Positions 33,952 through 45,767 are shown, numbered from the stretch's first letter. The stretch: 64,000 nt of DNA from Pseudomonas sp. MUP55 (GCF_034043515.1 NZ_CP138214.1:4526001-4590000), one strand, 5' to 3'. Numbers and translations are program-made. The notes: generated from the sequence alone by a model not told the origin.

Positions 33952-35643
33952 TTACTTTTTGAGGCCGAGTTTCTTCAGCTCTTCGTCACGCAGTTCACGG
34001 CGCAGGATCTTGCCCACGTTGGTGGTCGGCAATGCATCGCGGAACTCAATGGCCTTTGGCACCTTGTAGCCGGTAACGTTGGCGCGCATGTGTTCCATGA
34101 CCTGTTCCTTGGTCAGCGTGGCCCCGGGCTTGACCACAATGAACAGCTTGATGTGCTCACCGGACTTTTCATCCGGCACGCCGATGGCCGCACACTGCAG
34201 CACGCCCGGCAGGCCTGCCAGCACGTCTTCGAGTTCGTTGGGGTAGACGTTGAAACCGGAGACCAGAATCATGTCCTTCTTGCGATCCACGATGCGCATG
34301 TAGCCATCGGGCTGGATGATCGCGATGTCACCGGTCTTCAGCCAGCCTTCGCTGTCGAGCATCTCGTCGGTAGCGTCCTGGCGCTGCCAGTAGCCCTTCA
34401 TGACCTGGGGGCCCTTCACGCACAGCTCGCCGGTTTCGCCCAGCGCCAGCTCGGTGCCGTCGTCGGCAATCACTTTACACACGGTGGAGGGCACCGGAAT
34501 GCCAATGGTACCGATCTGGATATGCTGGATCGGGTTGACCGTGGCCACCGGGCTGGTTTCGGTCATGCCGTAACCCTCGCAGATGCCACAACCGGTCACG
34601 GCCTTCCAACGCTCGGCTGCCGCCAGTTGCAGGGCCATGCCGCCTGACAGGGTGACCTTCAGCGCGGAGAAGTCGAGCTTGCGGAACGCTTCGTTGTTGC
34701 ACAGCGCCACGAACAGGGTGTTGAGGCCGACGAAGCCGCTGAACTTCCACTTCGAGAGTTCCTTGACCATCGCCGGCAGGTCGCGCGGGTTGCTGATCAG
34801 GATGTTGTGGTTGCCGATCAGCATCATCGCCATGCAATGAAAGGTAAACGCATAGATGTGATACAGCGGCAGCGGCGTGATCAGGATTTCGCAACCTTCA
34901 TTGAGGTTGGAGCCCATCAGCGCCTTGCATTGCAGCATGTTGGCGACCAGGTTGCGATGGGTGAGCATCGCGCCCTTGGCCACGCCGGTGGTGCCGCCGG
35001 TGTATTGCAGCACCGCTACATCGCCACTGGCGGGGTTGGCGTCGCTGACCGGCTGGCCGTGCCCCTTGGCCAGCACTTCGTTGAACTTGATCGCTTGCGG
35101 CAAGTGATACGCCGGGACCATTTTCTTCACGTATTTGATCACGCTGTTGATCAACAGGCGTTTGAATGGCGAGAGCAGGTCGGCCACTTCGGTCACGATC
35201 ACGTGCTTGACGGCGGTCTTGGGCACGACTTTTTCAGCCAGGTGCGCCATGTTGGCCAGGCAAACCAGGGCCTTGGCCCCGGAGTCATTGAATTGGTGTT
35301 CCATTTCCCGCGCGGTGTACAGCGGGTTGGTATTGACCACGATCAGCCCGGCACGGATGGCACCGAACACGGCGACAGGGTACTGCAGGACATTGGGCAG
35401 TTGCACGGCGATTCGGTCGCCAGGCTTCAGGTCGGTGTGCTGCTGCAGGTAGGCGGCGAAGGCGCCGGACAATTCGTACAGTTCACCGTAGGTGATGGTC
35501 TTGCCCAGGTTGCTGAAAGCCGGTTTGTTGGCGAAGCGCTGGCAGGACTGCTTCAGTACCGCCTGAATATTCGGATACTCGTCCGGATTGATTTGTGCAG
35601 CAATCCCGGCGGGGTACTTATCCTTCCAAAAGTCTTCGTTCAT
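33952..35643 (-). CDS. fadD1: Long-chain fatty acid-CoA ligase FadD1
   Basis: Activates fatty acids to acyl-CoA for beta-oxidation at the inner membrane. The 563-residue AMP-forming ligase has the P-loop motif YTGGTTGVAKGAMLTH, the GYGMTETSPVA motif and the FACS motif WLKTGDIAIIQPDGYMRIVDR, and ends in KVPKAIEFRDALPTTNVGKI with the catalytic Lys. It follows a second fadD on the same strand with a 382-bp gap, as in P. aeruginosa PA3299-PA3300. It has its own upstream palindrome. Confidence 0.92.
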   Translation of the reverse strand: MNEDFWKDKYPAGIAAQINPDEYPNIQAVLKQSCQRFANKPAFSNLGKTITYGELYELSGAFAAYLQQHTDLKPGDRIAVQLPNVLQYPVAVFGAIRAGLIVVNTNPLYTAREMEHQFNDSGAKALVCLANMAHLAEKVVPKTAVKHVIVTEVADLLSPFKRLLINSVIKYVKKMVPAYHLPQAIKFNEVLAKGHGQPVSDANPASGDVAVLQYTGGTTGVAKGAMLTHRNLVANMLQCKALMGSNLNEGCEILITPLPLYHIYAFTFHCMAMMLIGNHNILISNPRDLPAMVKELSKWKFSGFVGLNTLFVALCNNEAFRKLDFSALKVTLSGGMALQLAAAERWKAVTGCGICEGYGMTETSPVATVNPIQHIQIGTIGIPVPSTVCKVIADDGTELALGETGELCVKGPQVMKGYWQRQDATDEMLDSEGWLKTGDIAIIQPDGYMRIVDRKKDMILVSGFNVYPNELEDVLAGLPGVLQCAAIGVPDEKSGEHIKLFIVVKPGATLTKEQVMEHMRANVTGYKVPKAIEFRDALPTTNVGKILRRELRDEELKKLGLKK

Positions 35644-35675
35644 GGAAGCCCACTCCTCAGCGACGCGAATTCATC

Positions 35676-35692
35676 ATCGCATTTGATGCGAT
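35676..35692. promoter_or_regulatory. Palindrome upstream of fadD1
   Basis: ATCGCAT-TTG-ATGCGAT, perfect arms of seven bases, centred 41 bases before the fadD1 start. It could be an operator or a leader hairpin. It does not match the PsrA consensus as I recall it. Confidence 0.4.
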
Positions 35693-35917
35693 TATTATTG
35701 GTGTATGTTTTTTTAAGGTGAATCTGGCGCTTTAAAGCAGGCCTAGACGTCACAAAGCGCGCCGAGAGTAGCAGCTTTGCCAAGGGCCGCCTAGAGCCAA
35801 ACGAGGGCCCTACAGTCATTATCACGACTGTCCTACAATAATTGGTCACACTTTAAACGTAGGCAAAATAACCCACTGGAAGGCTCTGGAACAGGGCTTT
35901 TCGGGCAATGCAAAACA

Positions 35918-36008
35918 ATGTGGGAGGGGGCTTGCCCCCGATAGCGGTGGGCCAGTCACCGAAAATGTGACTGACACTCCGCAATCGGGGGCAAGCCCCC
36001 TCCCACAG
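35918..36008. repeat. REPIN (inverted pair of GTGGGAGGGGG REPs)
   Basis: ATGTGGGAGGGGGCTTGCCC and the facing copy, around a spacer with CCAGTCACCGAAAATGTGAC. It is just downstream of fadD2. Confidence 0.88.
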
Positions 36009-36025
36009 TTGCTGGCTATTTCACT

Positions 36026-37714
<1,689 letters not shown>

Positions 37715-37927
37715 TATTCTTGTCCTCTTTACCTGAGTGTGTCCGGCCGCTTTTCCATACAGCTATAAAGAGCGGAGCTTTGAGGACGTTAGCAGTAATG
37801 ACCAAACAGGCAAATACGCTGAACTGTGTCATTGATTGTATGAATCTTGTTGCTGAGGCGCAGGCAGATACCCCTCCCTGCGACGGATGAGCTATACACT
37901 GCAACGACTCCGAGCAAAGGAAGCGCC

Positions 37928-38872
37928 ATGAACCACACCACTTTCTGGCTGACCGCGAACGACCACAGCCGGCTGCACGTCAATCAATGGATGCCCGATG
38001 ACGCCCCCAGGGCCGTGGTGATGCTTGCCCACGGCATGGCCGAGCACAGCGCTCGTTATGAGCGTCTGGCGCAGGCGTTGTGCGATGCCGGCTTCGGTGT
38101 GTATGCGCTGGATCAGCGCGGGCATGGCCGTACCGCCGACGCAGGCACCTTGGGGCTGTATGCCGAAAAGGACGGCTGGAACAAAGTGGTGGGCGACCTG
38201 GCCAGCCTCAACCAGCACATCGGCCAGCAGCAACCGGGGCTGCCGATTATTTTGCTGGGCCACAGCATGGGCAGTTATATCGCCCAGGCTTTTCTGCTGC
38301 ACCACAGCGCCAGCCTGCAGGGGGCGATACTCAGCGGTTCGAATTTCCAGCCGGTGGCGCTGTATCGGGCAGCGCGGGTGATCGCGCGCATCGAACGCGC
38401 TCGCCAAGGCTTGCGCGGGCGCAGCGCGTTGATCGACTTTTTGTCGTTCGGCTCATTCAACAAAGCCTTCAAACCCAATCGCACCGCCTTCGACTGGCTC
38501 AGCCGCGACCCCGTCGAAGTGGACAAGTACGTCAACGATCCGCTTTGCGGGTTTCGCTGCACCAACCAACTGTGGATCGACCTGCTCGGCGGCTTGCAGC
38601 ACATCAGCAAAGTGTCCAACCTCGCGCAGATCGATCCGGGCCTGCCGGTGCTGGTAATCGGCGGCGAATGTGATCCGGTGAGTGAAGGCAAGCGTCTCAA
38701 AAGCCTGGCCCACGCGCTGCGTGAGGCCGGCTGCCAGAACGTGCAATTGACGATCTACCCGCAGGCGCGTCATGAAGTGTTCAACGAAACCAACCGCGAC
38801 GACGTCACCGCGGATGTCGTGACGTGGCTCGAGCAAGCCCTGATAGCGCGCAGACCTACCCGCTGCGAATAA
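37928..38872 (+). CDS. Alpha/beta hydrolase, lysophospholipase-like
   Basis: A 314-residue hydrolase of the monoglyceride lipase/lysophospholipase group (Hydrolase_4). The oxyanion region is VVMLAHGMAEHSARYERLA, the strand-turn reads YALDQRGHGRT, and the nucleophile elbow is LLGHSMGSYIA (Ser at about 115). The Asp lies near GGECDPVSEG and the His in QARHEVFNE. It likely releases fatty acids for the adjacent FadD enzymes (inference). The start is at 37928. The counterpart in P. aeruginosa is PA3301. Confidence 0.87.
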   Translation: MNHTTFWLTANDHSRLHVNQWMPDDAPRAVVMLAHGMAEHSARYERLAQALCDAGFGVYALDQRGHGRTADAGTLGLYAEKDGWNKVVGDLASLNQHIGQQQPGLPIILLGHSMGSYIAQAFLLHHSASLQGAILSGSNFQPVALYRAARVIARIERARQGLRGRSALIDFLSFGSFNKAFKPNRTAFDWLSRDPVEVDKYVNDPLCGFRCTNQLWIDLLGGLQHISKVSNLAQIDPGLPVLVIGGECDPVSEGKRLKSLAHALREAGCQNVQLTIYPQARHEVFNETNRDDVTADVVTWLEQALIARRPTRCE

Positions 38873-38929
38873 ATTTCCGTTTAAAATCAGCTTATTAAAT
38901 TACCGATTAGCCACAGGATGCACGCTTAG

Positions 38930-39400
38930 ATGACCCAGGTAACCAACACCCCCTACGAGGCCCTCGAAGTCGGCCAGACCGCAAGCTTCAGCAAGACCGT
39001 CGAAGAGCGCGATATCCAGTTGTTCGCCGCCATGTCCGGCGATCACAACCCGGTGCATCTGGATGCCGAGTACGCCAAGGCGACCATGTTCAAGGAGCGT
39101 ATCGCCCATGGCATGTTCAGCGGTGCGCTGATCAGCGCGGCGGTAGCCTGCGAACTGCCTGGCCCGGGTACGATTTACATCGGCCAGCAGATGAGCTTTC
39201 AAAAGCCGGTCAAAATCGGCGACACCCTGACCGTGCGCCTGGAAATTCTGGAAAAACTGCCCAAGTTCCGTGTGCGCATTGCCACGCGGGTATTCAACCA
39301 GCGCGATGAGCTGGTGGTGGACGGCGAGGCCGAAATCCTGGCGCCGCGCAAGCAGCAAGTCGTGACGCTGACTGAGTTGCCGCCCATCAGCATCGGCTAA
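38930..39400 (+). CDS. phaJ: MaoC-family (R)-specific enoyl-CoA hydratase
   Basis: A 156-residue single hot-dog hydratase. The catalytic motif is AMSGDHNPVHLDAEYA with the Asp-His pair, followed by RIAHGMFSGALISA. These enzymes convert enoyl-CoA of beta-oxidation to (R)-3-hydroxyacyl-CoA, a precursor of polyhydroxyalkanoates. Its place beside fadD2 and the hydrolase matches P. aeruginosa PA3302, which I recall as PhaJ1. It follows the hydrolase by 57 bp, so it is perhaps co-transcribed. Confidence 0.85.
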   Translation: MTQVTNTPYEALEVGQTASFSKTVEERDIQLFAAMSGDHNPVHLDAEYAKATMFKERIAHGMFSGALISAAVACELPGPGTIYIGQQMSFQKPVKIGDTLTVRLEILEKLPKFRVRIATRVFNQRDELVVDGEAEILAPRKQQVVTLTELPPISIG

Positions 39401-39414
39401 TATTGGCGCAATAC

Positions 39415-39513
39415 AAATGTGGGAGGGGGCTTGCCCCCGATAGTGGTGAGTCAGTCACTGAACATATCGACTGATACACCGCTATCGGGAGCAAGCCCCC
39501 TCCCACATTTTTT
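39415..39513. repeat. REPIN (inverted pair of GTGGGAGGGGG REPs)
   Basis: AAATGTGGGAGGGGGCTTGC faces GCAAGCCCCCTCCCACATTT, with T-run after it. It lies between convergent phaJ and the four-helix protein gene, so it is suited to act as a shared terminator. Confidence 0.88.
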
Positions 39514-39535
39514 TACAGCATTTGCAACTCAGGGC

Positions 39536-40003
39536 TTACGACTGAGCGCGAGCCTGGTTACGCAGGGCTTTCACCTGGTCATGGTTGCGCTGCACGCCGT
39601 GGAACTGGCGTTCAACCAGGTCACGAATGCCCAGCAGGTTGTGCTGGTTGATCTTCTCGATCGCTTCCTTGTAAGCCTTCAGGGCGTGGTCTTCACCGCG
39701 CTCGGCTTCGTTCAGCACCGCTTCTTCGTCCTTGCCGGTCACCATCGACTTAACGTCAACCCAGCCGCGGTGCATTGCACCGGCGACGCTGCCGGATTCT
39801 TTCGGCTCGCCACCCAGGGCACGTACGGCGGTCTTCAGTTCTTCAGCGGCGGTACCGCAATCAACGGCACGCTTGGCGAACAATGCCTTGAGCTCTGGGT
39901 GCTTGATGTCTTCAGCACATTCCTTGAAACCCTTTTGGCCGTCAATGCTGGTTTCGATCAGGTCGTTCAGAACGGAGATGGATTCTTTATTGATGTCAGT
40001 CAT
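39536..40003 (-). CDS. PA2169-family four-helix-bundle protein (DUF2383)
   Basis: A 155-residue ferritin-like helical protein: NKESISVLNDLIETSIDGQKGF, FAKRAVDCGTAAEELKTAVRALGGEP, DEEAVLNEAERGEDHALKAYKEAI and a final helix with ERQFHGVQRNHDQVKALR. Acidic and His residues are spaced as in di-iron four-helix bundles, but binding is not shown. Such proteins accumulate under stress or low oxygen in P. aeruginosa. The start is at 40003, with AAGGAATTG upstream. Confidence 0.86.
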   Translation of the reverse strand: MTDINKESISVLNDLIETSIDGQKGFKECAEDIKHPELKALFAKRAVDCGTAAEELKTAVRALGGEPKESGSVAGAMHRGWVDVKSMVTGKDEEAVLNEAERGEDHALKAYKEAIEKINQHNLLGIRDLVERQFHGVQRNHDQVKALRNQARAQS

Positions 40004-40208
40004 TTTTCAATTCCTTATGTGGGTTGAGGAAGGTTGCCTTAATGATTGCAGCGCCCGTGCCAGGTTTTGAAAAATAACTTAATCGTTTTATTTCAATAAC
40101 TTACGAATTATTGAACCATCTGTATGTACGTTATTTGCATGATCTGTCATTTGGCCTTCGTGCAGAATGCCTGTATTTTCCAGGCATCGAACCAAACGCT
40201 TGAAGCCC

Positions 40209-40445
40209 ATGAACCCCGAAAAACTCGAATTGCTGATCACCCGCCAAATGCCCTTCGGCAAATACAAGGGCCGGATCATCGCCGACCTGCCCGGCCCTTA
40301 CCTGAACTGGTTTGCCCGCGAAGGCTTTCCCCACGGAGAACTGGGCGGCTTGCTGGCCCTGATGCAGGAAATCGACCACAACGGCCTGGCCGAATTGCTC
40401 GAACCGCTGCGCGTAAAACACGGTAAACCCGCCCCTCGCCATTAA
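40209..40445 (+). CDS. DUF3820-family protein (QsregVF-like)
   Basis: A 78-residue protein. RQMPFGKYKGRIIADLPGPYLNWFAREGFPHGELGG is the DUF3820 signature (I cite it as the stretch from M-P-F-G-K-Y-K-G to the F-P). The family was named for a putative quorum-sensing-regulated virulence factor, with unknown biochemical role. The ATG at 40209 is chosen. The aminotransferase gene begins 13 bases after its stop, so they likely form an operon. Confidence 0.82.
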   Translation: MNPEKLELLITRQMPFGKYKGRIIADLPGPYLNWFAREGFPHGELGGLLALMQEIDHNGLAELLEPLRVKHGKPAPRH

Positions 40446-40458
40446 TTAAGAGGCGCCC

Positions 40459-41634
40459 ATGCCAAGGAATGCAGACAACGAACTCCACTGGCAGGCCATT
40501 GCCCAGCGCTATGAGCTGGAGCCAGGCCCGATCAATCTGGAAAACGGTTACTTCGGGCGCATGAGCCGGGCCGTCCAGGCGCAGTACCTGGAACACGTTG
40601 CGTTTATCAACCGCAGCAACTCGGTGTATGTACGCCAGCGTTTCGAGCAAGGGGAAAATCTGGAGATTCGCCGTGAACTGGCTGCTTTGATTGATGCCGA
40701 CCCCGAGTCGGTGGCCTTCACCCGCAACGCCACCGAAGCCTTACAGTCGTTGATTCGCAACTACAACCGCCTGCAACCGGGCGATCAGGTGTTGATCAGT
40801 GATCTGGAGTACGACACGGTCAAAGGCGCGATGCGCTGGCTGGCCGGCGTGCGCGGGGTGGAAGTTGTCGAAATTACCCACACTCACCCAGCCAGTTTCG
40901 AAAGCTTGGTTCAGACGTATCGCGATGCCTTCGCTCAATACCCGCGCTTGAAGCTGATGGCGCTGACCCATGTCACCCATCGCACCGGCCTGGTGATGCC
41001 CGTGGCGGCAATCGCCAGAGCGGCGCGTGAACACGGTGTCGACGTGATCCTTGATGGCGCCCACGCCCTGGGCCAGATCGACTTCAACCTCACCGAACTG
41101 GGCATTCAGTTCGCCGGCTTCAACTTGCACAAATGGATTGGCGCGCCGCTGACCCTGGGCTTTCTCTATATCGCTCCCGAGCGCCTGGCGGACATCGACC
41201 CGGACATGGGTGAATTCCACTACCCCGCTACGGATGTGCGTGCGCGAACGTCCTACAGCACGCCGAACTTTCCGGCGCTGATGAGCCTGCCCTTGGTGTT
41301 TGAAGAGCATCGCCAACTGGGGGGTGCGGCGGCCAAGGGGGCGCGGGTGAACTACCTGCGCGATCTTTGGGTGAGCCAGGTGCGGCCGCTACCGGGGATT
41401 GAAGTGCTGACTTCGGATGACCCGCGGCTGTATTGCGGGATCACGGCGTTCAAGTTCATGGGGCGCGATCAGCAGGTGATGGTCGACCGGTTGCTCAAGG
41501 AGTATGACGTGTTCACCACAACCCGCTCAGGGGCGGCGTTTGGCACGTGTATTCGGGTGACACCGGGGTTGGTGACTACGGCGACGGACATCAATGTGTT
41601 GGTGCACGCGATTACCCAGCTCAACACAGATTGA
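40459..41634 (+). CDS. Class V aminotransferase-fold PLP enzyme (isopenicillin-N epimerase-like)
   Basis: A 391-residue PLP protein of the NifS/CefD-like fold. Key regions are PINLENGYFGRMSRAVQAQY, FTRNATEALQSLI, DLEYDTVKGAMRWL, the PLP Asp-Ala-His in VILDGAHALGQ and the Schiff-base Lys in FNLHKWIGAPLTLGF. Related enzymes act as epimerases, desulfurases or lyases. The reaction here is not predictable. It forms an apparent operon with the DUF3820 gene. Confidence 0.83.
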   Translation: MPRNADNELHWQAIAQRYELEPGPINLENGYFGRMSRAVQAQYLEHVAFINRSNSVYVRQRFEQGENLEIRRELAALIDADPESVAFTRNATEALQSLIRNYNRLQPGDQVLISDLEYDTVKGAMRWLAGVRGVEVVEITHTHPASFESLVQTYRDAFAQYPRLKLMALTHVTHRTGLVMPVAAIARAAREHGVDVILDGAHALGQIDFNLTELGIQFAGFNLHKWIGAPLTLGFLYIAPERLADIDPDMGEFHYPATDVRARTSYSTPNFPALMSLPLVFEEHRQLGGAAAKGARVNYLRDLWVSQVRPLPGIEVLTSDDPRLYCGITAFKFMGRDQQVMVDRLLKEYDVFTTTRSGAAFGTCIRVTPGLVTTATDINVLVHAITQLNTD

Positions 41635-41729
41635 AATGTGGGAGGGGGCTTGCTCCCGATGGCGGTGTATCAGTCACCAAATGCTTTGACTGAACCACTG
41701 CTATCGGGGGCAAGCCCCCTCCCACATTA
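41634..41729. repeat. REPIN (inverted pair of GTGGGAGGGGG REPs)
   Basis: AATGTGGGAGGGGGCTTGCT faces CAAGCCCCCTCCCACATT. It starts at the last base of the aminotransferase stop codon. Confidence 0.88.
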
Positions 41730-41760
41730 GAATGTGGGGTGGTCTTAATTTCTACAGGCA

Positions 41761-41793
41761 AAAAAAAAGCGGTCCGCCGACCAAGCGCACCGC
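41761..41793 (-). terminator. Rho-independent terminator of zwf-pgl-eda
   Basis: Read on the minus strand: GCGGTGCGC, loop TTGGTCG, GCGGACCGC (one mismatch), then eight T. It lies 44 bases after the eda stop. Confidence 0.8.
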
Positions 41794-41836
41794 AAAAATG
41801 CCGTTAAGCACAGCAACAACGATTCGGTAAATCAGA

Positions 41837-42502
41837 TCAGTCCAGCAGCGCCAACGCCTCGGCGGTGACTTCCTGGATGCGTGCCCAGTCGCCGTTTTTG
41901 ATCCACTCAGGATCAAGCATCCAGCTACCGCCCACGCACATCACGTTTTTCAACGCCATGTAGCTTTTGATATTGGCCGGGCCGACGCCACCGGTCGGGC
42001 AGAATTTCACTTCGCCGAACGGGCCGCCCAAGGCCTTGATCGCCGCCACGCCGCCGCTGACTTCGGCCGGGAACAGCTTGAAGCGGCGATAACCCAGGCC
42101 ATAGCCTTCCATGATGCCGGAAGCATTGCTGATGCCGGGCAGCAGCGGGATCGGGCTGTGCACCGAGGCTTCCAGCAGGTCGCGGGTAATGCCGGGGGTG
42201 ACGATGAATTGCGAACCGGCCACTTCAGCGGCTTCAAGCATGTGACGGTCCAGCACGGTGCCAGCACCGGTGCACAGTTCAGGGCGTTGCTCGCGCAGCA
42301 CCTGAATGGCCTTGAGGCCGAACTCGGAACGCAGGGTCACTTCCAGGGCGGTCAGGCCACCGGCGGCCAGGGCATCGGCCAGCGGCAGGATGTCCTGTTC
42401 GCGAGCGATGGTGATCACCGGCAAAATCCGCGCCTTGGCGCAGAGGCTGTCGATCAAGGCAACTTTATCCGCCATGGACACGGTCGGTTGAGGGCTTTTC
42501 AT
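41837..42502 (-). CDS. eda: 2-dehydro-3-deoxy-phosphogluconate (KDPG) aldolase
   Basis: Splits KDPG into pyruvate and glyceraldehyde 3-phosphate, the last step of the Entner-Doudoroff pathway. The 221 residues match Pseudomonas Eda: MADKVALIDSLCAKARILPV, the Glu in LEVTLRS, GAGTVLD, FIVTPGI and the Schiff-base Lys in RRFKLFPAEV, then FCPTGGVGPANIKSYMAL. The start at 42502 has AAGGAT nine bases upstream. ATG 42523, which overlaps the pgl stop, is the alternative. Last gene of zwf-pgl-eda. Confidence 0.94.
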   Translation of the reverse strand: MKSPQPTVSMADKVALIDSLCAKARILPVITIAREQDILPLADALAAGGLTALEVTLRSEFGLKAIQVLREQRPELCTGAGTVLDRHMLEAAEVAGSQFIVTPGITRDLLEASVHSPIPLLPGISNASGIMEGYGLGYRRFKLFPAEVSGGVAAIKALGGPFGEVKFCPTGGVGPANIKSYMALKNVMCVGGSWMLDPEWIKNGDWARIQEVTAEALALLD

Positions 42503-42519
42503 AGCGGCTGATCCTTGGC

Positions 42520-43233
42520 TCATGGGCACCAGTAAATCTCTAAAGTAGGTTGCAAAAACGCGCGAATCGGCATGGCAGCGATATCGTCACTGGCCAGGGC
42601 CGCGCTCAAGGTGGTCAATTTCGAACTGCCGGAAATAGACAGCACGGTGTAGTGGGCCGTGGCCAGTAGCGCGCGACTCATGGTCAGGCGCTGGTGCGGC
42701 ACGGTCGGCGCCAGCATCGGCCAGCAACGGCGGGTACCGTCGGCCTGCAACGCTTGCGCAAGGTTCGGGCTGTTGGGAAACAGCGAGGCGGTGTGACCGT
42801 CATCGCCCATGCCCAGCACCAGCACATCGATCGCCGGCAGTTCGGCCAGCAGGCGATCAGCCTGCTCGGCCGCGTCTTCCAGATTGGCCGCAGCGCTGTA
42901 CAGGCTCAAGAACTTCGCCTTGGCCGCCGCCCCTTGCAGCAAGTGCTGCTTCAACAAGCCGGCATTGCTGTCGGCGTGCTCCACCGGAACCCAACGCTCA
43001 TCGGCCAGGGTGACCGTGACCTTGGACCAGTCCAGGGCCTGTTTGGCCAGGTTCTGGAAGAACGCCACGGGGCTGCGGCCACCGGAGACCACCAAGGTCG
43101 CCTCGCCACGGGCGCTGATAGCCGCGCGCAGTTGTTCGGCCACGTCATTGGCCAGACCGTCCGCCAACAGCACGGGCGTGCGGTACTCATGGGCAGTGAC
43201 GCCCTGAGGCAGTTTCAATTCAGATATCGCCAT
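42520..43233 (-). CDS. pgl: 6-phosphogluconolactonase
   Basis: Hydrolyses 6-phosphogluconolactone made by Zwf. The 237 residues show the NagB/Pgl fold marks: [40 protein letters not shown] and [22 protein letters not shown]. The start at 43233 has GGAGG eight bases upstream. It overlaps zwf by 14 bp and eda's alternative start by 4 bp, so translation is coupled. Confidence 0.94.
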   Translation of the reverse strand: MAISELKLPQGVTAHEYRTPVLLADGLANDVAEQLRAAISARGEATLVVSGGRSPVAFFQNLAKQALDWSKVTVTLADERWVPVEHADSNAGLLKQHLLQGAAAKAKFLSLYSAAANLEDAAEQADRLLAELPAIDVLVLGMGDDGHTASLFPNSPNLAQALQADGTRRCWPMLAPTVPHQRLTMSRALLATAHYTVLSISGSSKLTTLSAALASDDIAAMPIRAFLQPTLEIYWCP

Positions 43234-44686
43234 ACCACGACCTCCCATCCCGCGTGATCAGTGCAATCGAGCTCATCGGCCCCCAGGAACCCGCCGCGTA
43301 CGGCTTGGGCGCATCACCGGATTTTTTCCACCCGGCGATCAACTGGTCACACCACTTCCACGCGGCTTCGATTTCATCTTTGCGAACAAACAGGTTCTGA
43401 TTGCCGCGCATCACTTCCAGCAACAGCCGCTCGTAGGCATCGGGAATCCGTGCGCTGCGATAGGTGTCGGAAAAATTCAGTTGCAGCGGACCGCTGCGCA
43501 GTTGCATGCCCTTGTCCAGGCCCTGCTCCTTGGTCATCACGCGCAAGGAAATACCTTCGTCCGGCTGCAGGCGGATGATCAACTTGTTGCTGATCTGCAA
43601 GCGCTGTTCGGGGGCGAAGATATAGTGGGACGGCTCCTTGAAGTGGATGACGATCTGCGACAGCTTTTGCGGCATGCGTTTGCCGGTACGCAGGTAGAAC
43701 GGCACCCCGGCCCAACGCCAGTTACGGATATCGGCACGCAGGGCGACGAAGGTCTCGGTGTCGCTCTGGGTGTTTGAGTTCTCTTCTTCCAGGTAGCCCG
43801 GCACGGCTTTACCGGCGCTGTAGCCGGCAATGTACTGGCCGCGCACTACCTGGGTGGTCAGGCCTTCCGGGCTGATCGGCGCCAGGGCCTTGAGCACCTT
43901 GACCTTCTCGTCACGGATGCTGTCGGCGGACAGATCGGCCGGCGGGTCCATCGCGATCAGGCACAGCAACTGCAACAAGTGGTTCTGGATCATGTCGCGC
44001 AGTTGGCCAGCCTTGTCGAAATAGCCCCAACGGCCCTCAATGCCCACCTGCTCGGCCACGGTGATTTCCACGTGGGAAATGTAGTGCTGGTTCCATTGGG
44101 TTTCGAACAGGCTGTTGGCGAACCGCAACGCAATGAGGTTCTGGACGGTCTCTTTGCCCAGGTAGTGGTCGATGCGGTAAGTGCGGTTTTCCGGGAAAAA
44201 CTGCGCAACGGCGTCGTTGACCTTGCGCGAGGATTCCAGGTCCGAACCAATCGGCTTTTCCAGCACGACGCGGGTGTTTTCCGCCAGGCCGACCTTGGAC
44301 AGGTTTTCACAGATCGCGCCATACACGGCGGCCGGGGTGGCGAAGTAGGCGATGAGGCGCTGCTCGCTACCGACTTTTTCGGCAAGGCCGACATAGTCGT
44401 CAGCCTTCATGAAGTCGACATGCACATACGCCAGGCGCGCGAGGAAACGCTGGGCCACGGCTTCGTCGAGTTCCTTGCCGACGTATTTGCGCAGTTCTTT
44501 TTCGATATGGGCCAGGTGTTGCTGCTCGGACCCGGCTTCGCGGGCCAGCGCCAGGATGCGCGTGTCTTCGTGCAGGAGGCCGGCGCCATCAAGCTGATAG
44601 AGGGCAGGAAATAACTTGCGCAGCGCCAGATCACCCAAGGCGCCAAACAGGGCAAAGGTGCAGGGTTCTACGGTTATCGAAGGCAT
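43220..44686 (-). CDS. zwf: Glucose-6-phosphate 1-dehydrogenase
   Basis: Oxidises glucose 6-phosphate with NAD(P)+. The 488 residues include the nucleotide motif [27 protein letters not shown], the substrate/catalytic motif [14 protein letters not shown] and the C-terminal SWGP-type stretch. Length is normal for the family. It is divergent from hexR across 211 bp that hold a candidate HexR site. First gene of zwf-pgl-eda. Confidence 0.95.
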   Translation of the reverse strand: MPSITVEPCTFALFGALGDLALRKLFPALYQLDGAGLLHEDTRILALAREAGSEQQHLAHIEKELRKYVGKELDEAVAQRFLARLAYVHVDFMKADDYVGLAEKVGSEQRLIAYFATPAAVYGAICENLSKVGLAENTRVVLEKPIGSDLESSRKVNDAVAQFFPENRTYRIDHYLGKETVQNLIALRFANSLFETQWNQHYISHVEITVAEQVGIEGRWGYFDKAGQLRDMIQNHLLQLLCLIAMDPPADLSADSIRDEKVKVLKALAPISPEGLTTQVVRGQYIAGYSAGKAVPGYLEEENSNTQSDTETFVALRADIRNWRWAGVPFYLRTGKRMPQKLSQIVIHFKEPSHYIFAPEQRLQISNKLIIRLQPDEGISLRVMTKEQGLDKGMQLRSGPLQLNFSDTYRSARIPDAYERLLLEVMRGNQNLFVRKDEIEAAWKWCDQLIAGWKKSGDAPKPYAAGSWGPMSSIALITRDGRSWYGDI

Positions 44687-44750
44687 GATGTTTGTTCTTT
44701 TATCAAGTTAAGCTACAAATACCTTTTTTCAAGGCATCACTCAAGGAAAA

Positions 44751-44771
44751 ATGTAGTAATAACCACAACAT
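44751..44771. promoter_or_regulatory. Candidate HexR operator between zwf and hexR
   Basis: TGTAGT-AATA-ACCACA (44752-44767) is a dyad with one mismatch, flanked by A on both sides. HexR sites are inverted repeats with TTGT and ACAA ends. Here the spacing between ATGT and ACAA is ten, longer than the N7-8 I recall for Pseudomonas, so the match is approximate. It lies 65 bases before zwf and about 127 before hexR. Confidence 0.45.
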
Positions 44772-44897
44772 TTTCCGCAAAAACGCATTGCGAGTGGTGG
44801 TGTTCAGCTACCCTCAGTAGGATAGGCCACCGCGAAACGCCACTCATCGATTGGTTACCGCCTTTTTATTTGCATCGTCGCCCGAAGGAAAGACTGA

Positions 44898-45767
44898 ATG
44901 GACCGCGTGCGAAATCTTCTGGAACAGATCCGGAACCGCCTCGAAGAATTGAACAAGGCCGAACGCAAGGTCGCCGAAGTGATCCTGCTCAACCCGCAGC
45001 AGGCCACCCGCTTCTCGATCGCTGCCCTCGCCCAAGCCGCCTCGGTCAGTGAACCGACGGTCAACCGTTTCTGCCGTTCGTTCGGTGTCAGCGGTTACCC
45101 TGAACTTAAATTGCAGTTGGCGCAAAGTCTGGCCAGTGGCGCAGCGTATGTCAGCCGCGCCGTGGAAGCCGATGATAACCCTGAGGCCTACACGCAGAAG
45201 ATCTTTGGCAGCGCCATTGCGTCGCTGGACAGCGCCTGCCAGGCCCTGGACCCTGCGCTGATCAGCAAGGCCGTGGATCTGTTGATCCAGGCGCGGCAGA
45301 TCCACTTCTTCGGCCTGGGTGCCTCGGCCCCGGTGGCCATGGACGCGTTGCACAAGTTCTTCCGCTTCAACCTGGCGGTCACCGCTCACGCCGACGTGCT
45401 GATGCAACGCATGATCGCCTCGGTGGCGCACACCGGTGAGTTGTTCGTGATCATTTCCTACACCGGGCGTACCCGTGAGTTGGTGGAAGTGGCGCGTATC
45501 GCGCGGGAAAATGGCGCGTCGGTACTCGGCGTAACGGCCGAGAACTCGCCGCTGGCCAAGGCCAGCACGGTGAGCCTGAATATTCCGCTGCCGGAAGACA
45601 CCGACATCTACATGCCGATGACCTCGCGGATCATTCAGCTGACGGTGCTGGATGTGCTGGCGACCGGCATGACGTTGCGCCGTGGGGTGGACTTCCAGCC
45701 GCACTTGCGCAAGATCAAAGAGAGCTTGAACGACAGCCGGTATCCGGTGGGAGATGAGTTCAACTGA
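44898..45767 (+). CDS. hexR: RpiR-family regulator HexR
   Basis: A 289-residue repressor of the Entner-Doudoroff genes, released by KDPG. The N-terminal HTH_6 domain includes [38 protein letters not shown] and [18 protein letters not shown]. The SIS sugar-phosphate domain includes [20 protein letters not shown] and [22 protein letters not shown]. Divergent from zwf, as in other pseudomonads. Confidence 0.94.
   Translation: MDRVRNLLEQIRNRLEELNKAERKVAEVILLNPQQATRFSIAALAQAASVSEPTVNRFCRSFGVSGYPELKLQLAQSLASGAAYVSRAVEADDNPEAYTQKIFGSAIASLDSACQALDPALISKAVDLLIQARQIHFFGLGASAPVAMDALHKFFRFNLAVTAHADVLMQRMIASVAHTGELFVIISYTGRTRELVEVARIARENGASVLGVTAENSPLAKASTVSLNIPLPEDTDIYMPMTSRIIQLTVLDVLATGMTLRRGVDFQPHLRKIKESLNDSRYPVGDEFN

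Larger units (their letters stand above)
35644..36025. other. fadD2-fadD1 gap: fadD1 upstream region and REPIN
   Basis: No gene is seen in these 382 bases. The right part holds a REPIN (35918-36008). The left part is the presumed fadD1 promoter and leader, AT-rich near 35690-35715, with an inverted repeat at 35676-35692. Confidence 0.7.
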